From Triplophysa rosa (Eukaryota; Chordata; Actinopteri; Cypriniformes; Nemacheilidae): a DNA stretch of 64,000 bases. Under the pieces are notes generated by a model. The model saw only the letters and a program-made list of their open reading frames with translations, made no database searches and was not told the DNA's origin. The stretch's first letter is position 1. Every line of letters starts with the position of its first letter. Location: assembly GCF_024868665.1 (NCBI RefSeq), contig NC_079891.1, forward strand, positions 11,647,750 through 11,711,749. The letters are read 5' to 3'. Both the position numbers and the translations under genes were made by a program. This document shows positions 1 to 10,410 of the stretch, one piece after another.

Positions 1-1724
1 TGTCAAAACACAGAGAACAGTTGGGTGGCACCGTTACCCTTCCGCTCTCCAAGACGACGCCTTCCGAGCAACAGGGAGCAAGCATTGAAACGGCTCTATT
101 CACTACGAAGAACTCTGAAGAAGAAACCAGAAATGAAAGATCCAAAAGGATCTAAAGGTGGAGCTAGCTCCACCTTTAGATAAAGGTAAAGAAAACTGGT
201 ACCTTCCCACATTTGGTGTGTACCACCCAAAAAAGCCAGAACAGATACGGGTTGTGTTCGACTCAAGCGCTGAATGTGATGGAACATCCCTCAATGATGT
301 GCTCCTCAGCAGACCAGACTTGAACAATACTCTGTTAGGCGTTCTGTTGAGATTCCGGAAGGAACCTGTAGCCCTTACAGCAGATGTTCAGCAAATGTTC
401 TATTGCTTTGTCATACGAGAAGATCACAGAGATTATCTCCGGACACTAACAAGAACGTGGTCGAGTACCGGATGAAGGTCCATGTATTTGGAAATAGCCC
501 TTCGCGTGCTGTAGCTATCTACTGCATGAGACAAGCAGCTAAACAAGGTGAACAAGAACATGGTTCTGATGCAAGACAGTTTGTTGAGAGACAGTTTTAT
601 GTTGATGATGGTCTCACTTCAGTCACCACACCAGAAGAGGCAGTAGATCTCCTCACACGTACCAGAAAGATGTTAGCAGAATCCAACCTACGACTACACA
701 AAGTGGCATCAAACAGCAACCAGGTAATGGAAGCCTTCCCAGATCTGAAGGATCTGGACCTTGGAGTGGATCCCCTCCCTCATCAGAGGAGCCTGGGGCT
801 CTCCTGGAATTTAGGAGCAGACAGTTTTACCTACCTGGTGTCCAGTGAAGAGAAGCCATTCACACGAAGAAGTGTTTTATCGACCGTCAACAGTATGTAC
901 GACCCTTTGGGCTTTGTAGCTCCCATAACAATGCAAGGGAAAGCACTAGTCAAGCACTATCTGATCAAAGTGAGTGGGATGCTCCTTTGCTCCCAGAAAA
1001 GGAAGCAGAGTGGAACCTATGGAAAGGATCTTTAAAGGCTCTTGAAGATCTTCAAATGCAAAGGTGCTACATTCCAGTCTCGCTGTCTTCAACACAGAGA
1101 AAAGAGCTGTGCATCTTTTCAGATGCTTCTACAGTAGCAATAGGAGCTGTGGCCTACTTAACAGCTGCTGACACCGAGGGTCAATTCCATGTTGGATTTG
1201 TCTTGGGGAAGTCAAAATTGGCCCCTCGACCTGCCCACACTATTCCACGCCTTGAACTTTGTGCAGCCGTGCTGGCTGTTGAACTATATGAGCTGATCAG
1301 AGATGAGATTGACATTGAGGTAGGTGCTGTGAAGTTCTTCACAGACAGTGAGATCGTACTTGGTTATATTCACAACTCTACATGTACGTCTCCAACAGAG
1401 TAACTCGGATTAGAAGATCTACACACCCTAACCAGTGGCACTATGTACCAACAGAGCTAAACCCTGCAGACCATGCAACTAGGTCCATGTCAGCAGCCCA
1501 ACTCCAACACAGCAATTGGTTAACAGGTCCAGCCATCCTGTATCGTGACACAGTGGCAGAGACCCCTGACTCCAATCTCTTCACCATCATTGAGCCTGAA
1601 GCTGATGATGAGATTCATCCTGAGGTTACTACTCTAACAACCAAGGCAACAGAATCGCATTTGGGCTCACAACACTTCGAGCGATGTTCAAGCTGGAGAA
1701 CTCTCTATGAGACTATAGCTCAGG
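1..1724 (+). pseudogene. BEL/Pao retrotransposon pol remnant (reverse transcriptase to RNase H)
   Basis: This is the pol polyprotein of a BEL/Pao LTR retrotransposon, entering from the left edge. Four reading frames join to give it: positions 1-157 (frame 1, ending near EQALKRLYSLRRTL), about 158-470, 480-1030 and 990-1724. The reverse transcriptase shows WYLPTFGVYHPKKP, RVVFDSSAECDGTSLND and the catalytic FYVDDGL near 595-620. The Pao-type linker reads RSVLSTVNSMYDPLGFVAPI, and RNase H follows with IFSDASTVAIGAVAY and IPRLELCAAVLA. The later HPNQWHYVPTELNPADHATR block is also typical of Pao elements. Frame changes near 160, 470, 1010 and 1390 mean it cannot make one protein. Protease, integrase and LTRs are not visible. 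The coding similarity stops where the 126-bp satellite begins. Confidence 0.9.
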
Positions 1725-2392
1725 AAGAGCTTTTCACAAACTATCTCTGTTCCTTTGCTAAACACACTTTTTCATTCTGCTCTCAGGCCGTTTAACACAA
1801 AATGCTGTTTTCAGTGCTAAACTCATATTTCTGACTCTACCAGTGCCGAGAAAGAGCTTTTCACAAACTAACTTTGTCTTATGAGACAAAATGCTGTTTT
1901 CAGTGCAGAACTCATATTTCTGACTATCACATCGCTAGGAAAGAGATTTTCACCAACTAACTCTGTTCTTTTGCTAAACGCACTTTTTGATTCTGCTCTC
2001 AGGCCGGTTAACACAGAATGCTGTTTTCAGTGGAAAACTCATATTTCTGACTCTCACAGAGCTAAGAAAGAGCCTTTCACAAACTAACTGTGTTCCTTTG
2101 CTAAACGCAATTTTTCGTTCTGCTCTCAGGCCGTTTAAGACAGAATGCTGTTTTCAGTGGAAACTCATATTTCTGACTCTCACAGAGCTCAGAAAGACCT
2201 TTTCACAAACTAACTCTGTTCCTTTGCTAAACGCACTTTTTCATTCTGCTCTCAGGCCGTTTAACACAGAATGCTGTTTTCAGCGCAAAATTCATATTTC
2301 TGAATCTCACATCGCTAAGAAAGAGCATTTCACAAACTATCTCTGCTCCTTTGCTAAACGCACTTTTTCGTTCTGCTCTCAGGCCGTTTAAC
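1725..2392. repeat. 126-bp satellite array, block 1
   Basis: About five units of a 126-127 bp tandem repeat. The landmark 'ctcaggccgtttaacacagaatgctg' lies at about 1785, 1998, 2125, 2251 and 2378, and one unit near 1880 carries the variant 'ttatgagacaaaatgctg'. Each unit also contains 'cttttcacaaactaactctg' and 'cctttgctaaacgcac'. Units are 85-95 percent alike by eye. Short open frames run through the repeat because the unit is a multiple of three, but there is no sign that it codes for anything. The same satellite continues at 4492 and 6308. Confidence 0.92.
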
Positions 2393-2549
2393 TGGCCCCT
2401 GCGGGCGCGGTCTGAAGCGACGGGTCTTGAATGAAATCCCTGGTGATTGCTGAGGCGGTTGCTGTGGTGAGGTCTCCCGCTAGGGAGATGAAGGCAGAAG
2501 TGGTGGAGGTTCGAGCCCGTGCAGGTGAAGGATGGATTCTTTAGATGAT

Positions 2550-3310
2550 TCAGGAAATGAGGGTTAGATGGGCTTCCCTGATGATGGAGCGATGTGACCT
2601 GATGTAGCTCTTGAAAGCTTCCGATGTCCAGCGCCCTAGTGCTTGGATTTGAGACTGCGAGAGGCCTTTTTGGGCGGCTGTGGTTGCTGCGCCTATGCGG
2701 AAGGAGTGGCCGGAAAAGTGGTCTGCATGGATGCCGGGCAGGACGGCTTTGAGGTGCTTTTGGAACCAGAAGCGTGTAACTGGGCGGTTGGATTCGTCAA
2801 CAAAGAGAGGATCCAATGTGGTTTTGGCCTGGGATTTCCTGAAGTGAAGTAGGCTAGGAGGTAGGCTAGGAGGTAGGCTAGGAGGGTCTGATAAGGTTGA
2901 ATCAGTGACTGGAGGTTGAATATGTAGATGAAATGTCCTCTCCTGGTTTGGTCCGTCTTGCTTTGTTTAATGGAGAATGACATCGTCTCTGAATCGAGTA
3001 CTGATAGGTCCGATACCGTTGGATGGGTTAGGGGGTTAAAGATGGATGTGGTAGAAATTTCCGAACATCTTAGAAAGCCGAAGAATGCTAGGATAAACAT
3101 GGTGTCGAGTGTGCGATCGACGTGCTTGGAGTGATATCCTTTACGGAGGGTAGAAATGCATCTGGTCAGTATATCCAGGGTTATAGGTTTCCTGGCGTCT
3201 GGGCGAGCGGGCTGGGTTCTTTGAATGCCCTTGATGAGCATAGATGTTTGGGAGCTGGCTATGGCTGCAGATGGAGAGTTGAATATGAGCTTGTGGAAGA
3301 ACTGGACTCA
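2550..3310 (-). pseudogene. Tyrosine recombinase of the Ngaro/DIRS-type element, frameshifted
   Basis: The integrase-like protein of the retroelement inserts its DNA by site-specific recombination rather than DDE chemistry. The N-terminal part reads ARPDARKPITLDILTRCI and TMFILAFFGFLRCSEI. The C-terminal part carries the family signature HSFRIGAATTAAQKGLS ... ALGRWTSEAFKSYIR, with the conserved H-x-x-R and the nucleophile Tyr in FKSYIR. The two halves are in different frames. The change falls beside a 12-bp unit (aggctaggaggt) repeated three times at 2851-2886, which reads as LLAYLLAYLLAY in the upstream frame. The protein is therefore broken, and the triplication is probably a post-insertion slippage event. 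Confidence 0.85.
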
Positions 3311-3532
3311 TGTAACCTTTAATTGAGCTGGCTTGGAGGTTCTTTGAAGAGCTTAGGAAGGAGATGTAGGAGGTGATGGTGAGGACAGAAAAACCGGGAA
3401 AGGGAATGTTGAATGCCTGGTGAAAAGACTTGAAGCTTTTCCATGCAGTGAGATAAGATTGGAGGGTCCTAAGGGAGACGGCTTGGGTGATGGAGTTTAG
3501 AGAGGCATCAAGGAGGGTTTTTAGGGGGTGGT

Positions 3533-4460
3533 TTACCGGAATATCAGCTCCGAATAGGGAGGTACCGGTGTTGGCAAGGGATCTGCTTCGGGCGCCAGCA
3601 GCCTGAACTTCTGGAAGGCAAAACGAGAAAGGGCGTCAGCAATCAGATTTTTTGATCCAGGAATGTGTTTGGCAGTTAGAATTAACTGGTCACAGGCTGA
3701 GATCCAGATGAGGCGTCTGAGGAACGGCATTAAAGCAGGGGAGTGGGAGCGGCCTTTGTTAATACAATGAACAGTTGCCTCGTTATCACAATGTACGATT
3801 ATACTGGAAGCCGACCACTCTTTTCCCCATAGGGATGCTGCGACGACCAGTGGATACAGCTCAAAAAGTGCTGAAGATGCTAAAGCCTGCGGAATCTCTA
3901 AGAGCTGGGGGGGGGCCAAGTGGATGCAAACCAATGACCTTGGTGAAAGCCTCCGAAACCGACGGAAGGGGCGGCGTCGGTGAACAGGAGAATATCAGCG
4001 GGGGAGGAGGCCATGTCACTGTAGAAAAATGACAAGCCGTTCCATTGTCTGAGGAATTTTATCCATAACCTCAGCTCGTCAAGGCAGGGGCTGGATATGG
4101 ATAACGTGTCCTCTAGAGCGTGTGCGGAGGACGCGAGAGAAAGGAGGTGTGAAACGAACAGGCGGCCTTGCGGGATTATTCTCATCGCTCGCATTTGGAG
4201 CAGCGGGGTTTAGCTAATAGGGCGGAAGCGATCAAGATCGTTCTGTCGATTTTCTCTTTTGGCAGAGAAGCCTGGAATTTAAGCGAGTCTAATTTAATTC
4301 CGAGAAATTCGATGGACGTGCTCGGTCCTGAAGTTTTGTCTGGGGCGAGGGGAACGCCGGGATTTTCGAAAACCTTCTGGACTTTTGCTAGATGCGCAGC
4401 CGGAAACGAGTCGGGAGATGAGATGATTAAAAAATCGTCTAGTAGGTGGATGAGGTAGGG
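3533..4460 (-). pseudogene. Reverse transcriptase C-terminus and RNase H of the Ngaro/DIRS-type element
   Basis: Reading on the minus strand from 4460, the catalytic LLDDFLIISSP is followed by PDKTSGPSTSIEFLGIKLDS, a normal RT thumb. The connection runs into RNase H: DILLFTDAAPSVGFGG, then ALFELYPLVVAA and IVHCDNEATVHCIN, and finally IPGSKNLIADALSR. The frame shifts inside a run of nine G at about 3906-3914, where two overlapping open frames meet, so polymerase slippage is the likely cause. The N-terminal RT domains are missing. Confidence 0.85.
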
Positions 4461-4491
4461 AATTGCATAATTGTTAGAGAGAATCCAGAAT

Positions 4492-5592
4492 GTTTAACAC
4501 AGAATGATGTTTTCAGTGCAAAACTGAAAATATTTCTCATATTTCTGACTCTCACATCGCTAAGAAAGAGCTTTTCACAAACTAACTCTGTTCCTTTGCT
4601 AAAAACACTTTTTCGTTCTGCTCTCAGGCCGTTTAACACAGAATGCTTTTTTCAGTGCAAAACTCATATTTCTGACTCTCACATCACTAAGAAAGAGCTT
4701 TTCACAAACTAACTCTGTTCCTTTGCTAAAAACACTTTTTCATTCTGCTCTCAGGCCTTATGAGACAAAATTATGTTTTCAGTGCAGAACTCATATTTCT
4801 GACTCTTCCAGCGCTAAGAGCTTTTCACAAACTAACTCTGTTCCTTTGCTAAACGCACTTTTTCATTCTGCTCTCAGGCCTTATGAGACAAAATGCTGTT
4901 TTCAGTGCAGAACTCATATTTCTGACTCTCCCAGCGCTAAGAAAGAGTTTTTCACAAACTAAATCTGTTCCTTTGCTAAACGCACTTTTTCATTCTGCTC
5001 TCAGGCCGTTTAACACAGAATGTTGTTTTCAGTGCAAAACTCATGTTTCTGACTCTCACAGCGCTAAGAAAGAGCTTTTCACAAACTTACTCTGTTCCTT
5101 TGCTAAACATACTTTTTCATTCTGCTCTCAGGCCTTATGAGACATAATGCTGTTTTCAGTGCAGAACTCATATTTCTGACTCTCACAGCGCTAAGAAAGA
5201 GCTTTTCACAAACTTACTCTGTTCCTTTGCTAAACGCACTTTTTCGTTCTGCTCTCAGGCAGTTTAACACAGAATGCTGTTTTCAGTGCAAAACTCATAT
5301 TTCTGACTCTCACATCGCTAAGAAAGAGCTTTTCACAAACTAACTCTGTTCCTTTGCTAAACGCACTTTTTCATTCTGCTCTCAGGCCGTTTAACACAGA
5401 ATGCTGTTTTCAGTGCTCATATTTCTGAATCTCACATCGCTAAGAAAGCGCTTTTCACAAACTATCTCCGTTCCTTTGCTAAACGCACTTTTTCGTTTTG
5501 CTCTCAGGCCTTATGAGACAAAAAGCTGTTTTCAGTGCAGAACTCATGTTTCTGACTCTCCCAGCGCCCAGAAAGACCTTTTCACAAACTAA
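4492..5592. repeat. 126-bp satellite array, block 2
   Basis: Nearly nine units of the same satellite as block 1, with 'caggcc' landmarks at about 4627, 4755, 4877, 5005, 5133, 5258, 5385 and 5507. Two subtypes alternate: one with 'gtttaacacagaatgctg' and one with 'ttatgagacaaaatgctg'. The first unit has a small internal duplication ('aaaactgaaaatatttctcat'). There are no genes. Confidence 0.92.
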
Positions 5593-6307
5593 GGGCGTCT
5601 TCACACATAAGGGTTTGTTTCGGAACCTGGTGCGTTTTCTCTCTTGGTTCGATTCGTTTAGGCATATGTGAACACGGCAATCGCGCTAGGATCCGCCCCA
5701 AAACAATCGCTCCGAGACCGCCTGAACAAGGTGGTCTCGACCCGATTGCAAACGAACTCTGGAGCGGTTTGGTAGACGTGTGAAAGCCATCCGACCCAAC
5801 GGACCAGACTGTATCACAATGTATGATGGGTAATTATGTAAAGTTGCGTGACGCAAAAGGGATTGTTTTGCTAATGGCTCCCTGTAACAATGTTAAAAGT
5901 AAGGAAGGAAGGAGGCGGAAACCGGCGAACGTTAAACCAAACTTTTAATAAAATAAACAAACAACAAAACGAAAGTAAAGTGCTGACAGCTCCCTCACAG
6001 TCGACTGCCGGCCACACAAACACAATAAAACATAACATAAAATCCAGGCCCGGATCTCTCTCATCCTTCTCCTCCTTTTATGCTTCCCGAACTCCGCCGT
6101 GAGAGACGCGCAACGCGCAGCTGACGCTCATCCTCACTCGCGTTACCGATCGGAAAATAAACAGATGCACTCTGACCAATCGAAGGAGAGTTTACTCGCA
6201 CGTGACTTTTATTTACAAAGTTTGGTCCGTTTGGAAATATTGCCTTGTGAATGCAAACAGAACTAAAATAAATTTCAATATTGTAGCGATTTAACCCCCA
6301 GTTTCGG
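5593..6307. mobile_element. Non-autonomous insertion splitting the satellite
   Basis: This 715-bp segment is unlike the satellite on either side. Its left end reads 'gggcgtcttcacacataagg' and continues 'tttgtttcggaacc'. Its right end contains 'ggtccgtttggaaatattgc' and 'cttgtgaatgcaaac', so the ends look like imperfect inverted repeats around 'ttcacaa'. An inner part (5930-6180) with AATAAA-like words and a GC-rich stretch resembles a second, LTR-like sequence. No protein is evident. I cannot assign a superfamily or define an exact target duplication. Confidence 0.5.
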
Positions 6308-6540
6308 AACAAAGCAGAATGATGTTTTCAGTGCAAAACTCATATTTCTGACTCTGACATCGCTAAGAAAGAGCTTTTCACAAACTAACTCTGTTCCTTT
6401 GCTAAACGCACTTTTTCGTTCTGCTCTCAGGCCGTTTAACACAGAATGCTGTTTTCAGTGCAAAACTCATATTTCTGACTCTCACAGTGCTAAGAAAGAG
6501 CTTTTCACAAACTTACTCTGTTCCTTTGCTAAACGTACTT
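6308..6540. repeat. 126-bp satellite array, block 3
   Basis: Just under two units of the 126-bp satellite, resuming at 'gcagaatgatgttttcagtg' and ending at 'tttgctaaacgtactt', where a DIRS fragment starts. Confidence 0.88.
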
Positions 6541-7140
6541 AAGACCATCCGGAGCACCATCCAGAGAGCCGTCTTCATCGTGAGGTGAGAAAGAGCGGCA
6601 TCTCCGAGGGGCTCCAGGACCGCATTCAAGGTCGCAAGAGCGTACGGAGCGCGGGTGAGGCGGTAGCCTTCCCGCACCCCTTAGGAACCAAATGATCAGG
6701 TTGTGCTGTCCTAGAGACTTACCAGCAACTGGGTCGTGATGAGCGGCAATAGCGGCAACATACACGTTCAGTGTGGAAAGGGAGAGATTACTCTCGAGTC
6801 TCTGGAAGGACAGCACGTTCCCGATCGAGCAACTCCGCGGGTCTTCTCTTCGAGAAGAGCACCAGGATGAGAAGAGGCACCACTTATAGGCATATAGTCA
6901 CCTTGTGGCCAGTGCCCTAGCCTGAGTGATGGTCTTAACTGCCGCAGGGGGTAGGCCACTCAGGATCTCCTCGTCCCGTCCGATGCTGCAAGGGGATACA
7001 TGGCATCCTCGGCGGGGGTGGTCCCCCTCGGGTCGATGCACATACGACTGCTCCAACACTGGCTACAGAGTCAAGTTCCTTGGAGAGCGTGGCACACCGG
7101 CAGCAGGTGTATGGTCATCACGCTTTTCTGCCGACACACC
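6541..7140 (-). pseudogene. DIRS-1-like tyrosine recombinase fragment
   Basis: On the minus strand this encodes part of the DIRS tyrosine recombinase: AYPLRQLRPSLRLGHWPQ, then DSLESNLSLSTLNVYVAAIAA-type sequence, HHDPVAGKSLGQHNLIIWFL, and DLECGPGAPRRC. It matches, in the same order, the plus-strand DIRS element at 43.5-44.1 kb (for example HDLVIKFLRAVRRLNPPHP there). Frame shifts break it. The last ~100 bp (7030-7140) look like another DIRS segment joined out of order. Both ends are truncated and no split terminal repeat is visible. Confidence 0.75.
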
Positions 7141-7440
7141 CTAACCCCCTGGTCTCCCATGAAAAGAAGACACATCTTGCAAATGCGTTAACCCTTTCTC
7201 ATTGGATTGACACATTTTCCCCACCCTTTTGCAAAACAGTTAACACGGATATCATTCAAGCAGTTAAACTCCATTGTTTTAGCTATGGTAACCAAACATA
7301 AACCATCTATTCCTAACTATTAGAAACTACCTAGATCAGTATGAAATCACTGAAGCACCTGTTCACACACATCTTCATTTAGCAATCAGTCTGCAGGCCT
7401 TATAAAAAAAGGTGCCACGTCTGTGTTGTTCTTTGCCAGC
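7141..7440. other. 5' non-coding part of the DDE transposon
   Basis: No gene is seen. This stretch probably is the leader of the transposase gene that follows, because the coding part begins directly after it. I could not define an inverted terminal repeat. Confidence 0.35.
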
Positions 7441-8142
7441 ATGAATGGAGGAGGTCTAAGGTAGATGAGAGTGAGAGTAAGAGGTAGAGGGTGCCAACAT
7501 AACCATGTGTGCTGCCATCTCCAATGATGGTGTCCTATGCCATATCCCCGCTATTGGCCATACAACACTGAACGCCTCATAACATTCCTGAATGCACTTC
7601 ATGAGAGGCTGATCCCACCCGAGGAGAGAGGGCTGTTGAGGTCTGGCATGCCACTCTTCGTCATTATCTGGGATAATATCATTATCGCGTTAACTTTAAA
7701 ATCTTGCTTATTACCTATAAAGCCCTACATGGTTTAGCTCCTCAATACTTGAATGAACTCCTTTTGTATTACAGTCCTTCACGTGCATTACGCTCTCAGG
7801 CGTCCTGTCAGTTGGAAATACCTAGAATTGCAAAATCAAGTGCAGGTGGTAGATCCTTTTCCTATCTAGCGCCTACACTTTGGAATAGTCTTCCCTGCAC
7901 TGTCCGGGAGGCAGACACACTCTGTCAGTTTAAATCTAGACTAAAGATGCATCTTTTTAATCTTGCATACACTACTCTTCCATAATATAAATCCTCTGAG
8001 GGTTTAGGCTGCATTAGTTAGATCAACCGGAACCAAAAACACAACTGATGTACTTGTTGCATCAAAGAGTGCAGAACAGTACACTACTCTCAGCCAGTCT
8101 TGTCTCATTGTTCCAAGGTTACCACAGCGAGCAGGATGCAGT

Positions 8143-8457
8143 TCATGGCCTGACCTGATGGTAGAGTGGAGAATGGGAAGCGGCAACCTGACAAGAGCTG
8201 AGATGATACAGCTGGATAAAGAAGGACACAATCACCTGACACGTCTTCATGGCCTGACCTGATAGTAGAGCGGAGAATGGGAAGAGGCGACCTGACAAGA
8301 GCTGAGATGATAGAGCTGGATAAAGAAGGACGCGGTCACCTGACACGTCTTCATGGCCTGACCTGATGGTAGAGCGGAGAATGGGAATAGGCGACCTGAC
8401 AAGAGCTGAGATGATAGAGCTGGATAAAGAAGGACACGGTCTCTTGACATGTCTTCA
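8143..8457. repeat. Three-unit ~105-bp tandem repeat in the L2 3' UTR
   Basis: The units begin with 'catggcctgacctgat' at 8143, 8249 and 8352 (spacing 106 and 103). Each contains 'gagctgagatgata' and 'ctggataaagaaggac'. Short open frames on the minus strand follow the repeat and are not genes. Confidence 0.88.
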
Positions 8458-8831
8458 CCACAAAATTTCAAATGCTATTAGATTATTAATGATAATCTTA
8501 AACTATAATTTATTTTATTATTAAGTTTATTTATTTTATTTAGCCTTGTTGTGCAAGTTCTCTGGAGCTTGTGCAGAGGCAGCAGCTTTTGCCAGAGGGG
8601 AACTGGAATCCCCTGGTTGGGCCTGGGTTCTCCTGAGGTTTTTTTTCTCGATTAGAGTTTTGGGTTCCTCGCCACCGTTTGCATACTGTTTTTGCACTAT
8701 CTGCCTGACCGGGGGGGCTGCTTTAGAATTTTAAAGTTTTACTTAATTAATATTGCATATAGGAATTTATAGTCTGTTATATTTGACCTGTGCTTCTCTC
8801 TCCTTTATCTTAAATGTGTGCTCTCACTGAG

Positions 8832-8965
8832 CGTGTGTGTGTGTGTGTGTGTGTGTGCGTACTTGTCTGTGTACGTATGTGTGTGTGTGTGTGTGTGCGT
8901 GCACATCCGTGTGTGTGTGTCTATGTGTGTTAGTACGTGTGCATATTGTGTGTGTGTGGAGTGTT
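8832..8965. repeat. TG-rich microsatellite in the L2 3' UTR
   Basis: Interrupted (TG)n tracts of 20-30 bases with cgtac-type interruptions. The inverted copy of the same L2 tail near 57 kb has the matching CA-rich tract, so the tract is an old feature of this L2 subfamily's UTR. Confidence 0.9.
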
Positions 8966-9467
8966 TTGTATGTGGGTATGTCTGTCTTCTGTGTTTTCAA
9001 CTTTTTCTTGTTTTTGCAGGTACAACTTTAATTGTTTTGCTTATAGTCAATATGTCTTATGTACAGCTGCTTTGTAACAATGAAAATTGTAAAAAGCGCT
9101 ATATAAATAAAGTTGAGTTGAGTTGAGTTGGGACAATGTGGCGTTCCACCACTCTCGCCTTGTCAATGAGTGGTTTGGAGTACACCCTCTTATGGTGATG
9201 CTGTTCCTCCCAGCATATTCCCCATTTTTGAATCCTATAGAGGAGTTCTTCAGTGCTTGGAGGTGGAAGGTTTATGATCACCATCTGTATGAGCAAATGC
9301 CCTTGCTGAATGCAATGACTGCTGCTGCCCAAGAAATAGGTACAGAGGAATGTCAAGGTTGGACAAGGCATGCAAGAAGATTTTTTCCTAGGTGCATTGC
9401 AAGAGAGGATATTGTATGTGATGTGGATGAGGCGATGTGGCCCCATCGTCAAGACAGAAGAGACTGA

Positions 9468-10410
9468 GTATCAATAGTGGCTATGTCTTATACTCCAATA
9501 GATTTTACTGTATTTTGGTTTACATGTATTTTACGTAATATTTACAGTATTTCAGTTTTCAGCCACAGTTTGAAAAAATGAATGTCATGGAATCAATAAA
9601 AATTGCATCAAATGATTTCTTATTCTGGATCCAATTCTTTGCAAAAAGGCACATTTGACACAGCCTATATAGAAAGACAACAAATGGCACTGCCAGTAGG
9701 CTACAATGACAAGCAATGGTGCACTGATTCGCACTGAGTTCTGTATTTTGTATTTTGTTCTCAATTGTGTAATGATTGATTGAAAGAGCTCATATACTTG
9801 TTTGCAAGTTGTGGTGTTTGAAGGCAACATTTGCTTTTGTTGCATATTTTAAATGTTTTGGCACGGTTAGAGCCTTTTGCAAACAAAATGTGTCATTTTG
9901 ACCATGAGTGCCACTGTTTAGGCCTACGTGTAAACTGTTTGAAAATGTGGAGTTTGAGTTGACGGCTGCATCAAAGCAATCAAGAAAAACTAAGAGATGG
10001 ACATTGTTGGCAACAATCCACAGGTAGTATATGGAATTTAATATATCCCATCCCATAAATCCTATTTTTCTCTATTTTGATGCTCGGTTTGAACTTCAGC
10101 AAGTTATGTTCACATGTCTGGATGCTAAAATGGATTGAGTTGCTGCCATGTGTCAGACTGATTAGTAATTTGTTTAGCAATTATATATTTATTATAGACC
10201 TGTATGAAAAAAGCGTTTCAATGAATTCAGTTTCAATGAATGATATTTCACCTTTTTGACTGTTATGAAGGCATACCTCTTCCAGTGAGAATCAAATGTT
10301 GCATGCTTGTTTTGTGTCATAAAATGTATAATAGTACTTGGTGGCAAATCAGTTGGATTCTTTTTTAAGGAGTAGCAAGCTTTCAGGTACACTTTTCACG
10401 TTAATAAAAT
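9468..10410. other. 3' part of the DDE transposon and unassigned sequence
   Basis: No gene is seen after the transposase stop at 9467. Open frames in this AT-rich stretch are short and unlike known proteins. It probably contains the 3' end of the DDE element, but no terminal repeat could be paired with the 5' side. Confidence 0.4.

Larger units (their letters stand above)
2393..4491 (-). mobile_element. Ngaro/DIRS-type tyrosine-recombinase retrotransposon fragment inserted in the satellite
   Basis: A minus-strand retroelement body cuts the 126-bp satellite. Domain order on the minus strand is reverse transcriptase (YLIHLLDDFLIIS near 4450), RNase H, then tyrosine recombinase, which is the DIRS/Ngaro arrangement. 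Both flanks carry 'gtttaac' (2386-2392 and 4492-4498). This could be a 7-bp target duplication or simply the satellite word at which the two sequences joined. I see no terminal or split repeats, so this is an internal fragment rather than a full element. Confidence 0.82.
7678..9128 (+). mobile_element. L2-clade LINE, 5'-truncated copy (ORF2 C-terminus and 3' UTR)
   Basis: The 5' end is truncated in the C-terminal part of ORF2: LITYKALHGLAPQYLNELL, then FSYLAPTLWNSLPCTVRE and FKSRLKMHLFNLAYTTLP, ending near 7985. The 3' UTR carries a three-unit ~105-bp repeat and a long TG tract. The tail is 'tacagctgctttgtaacaat' followed by 'aagcgctatataaataaag' and a short ttgag microsatellite, typical of fish L2. 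A 9-bp imperfect target duplication flanks it. The same 3' end recurs at 49277 and, inverted, at 56746. Confidence 0.88.
7441..9467 (+). pseudogene. IS630/Tc1-type DDE transposase, split by an L2 LINE
   Basis: Two coding blocks belong to one DDE_3-type transposase. The 5' block (7441-7677) begins MNGGG, loses the normal helix-turn-helix part, and reads AAISNDGVLCHIPAIGPYNT to FVIIWDN. The 3' block (9129-9467) resumes at WDNVAFHHSRLVNEWFGV and contains FLPAYSPFLNPIEEFFSAW, whose NPIEE Glu is the last catalytic residue. Between them lies a 1.45-kb L2 LINE. The words tgggataat (7669-7677) and tgggacaat (9129-9137) are the duplicated target, so WDN is coded twice. An in-frame stop just after MNGGG and the missing DNA-binding region show that the gene was already defective or has decayed. 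Confidence 0.8.

Noticed and set aside
1881..5592. Many 60-130 codon frames in the 126-bp satellite
   Set aside because: The unit length is a multiple of three, so open frames extend through units; no conserved coding signal.
8818..9126. Cys/Val-rich frames in the TG tract (and the mirror ones at 56811-57108)
   Set aside because: Simple-repeat translation of (TG)n or (CA)n.
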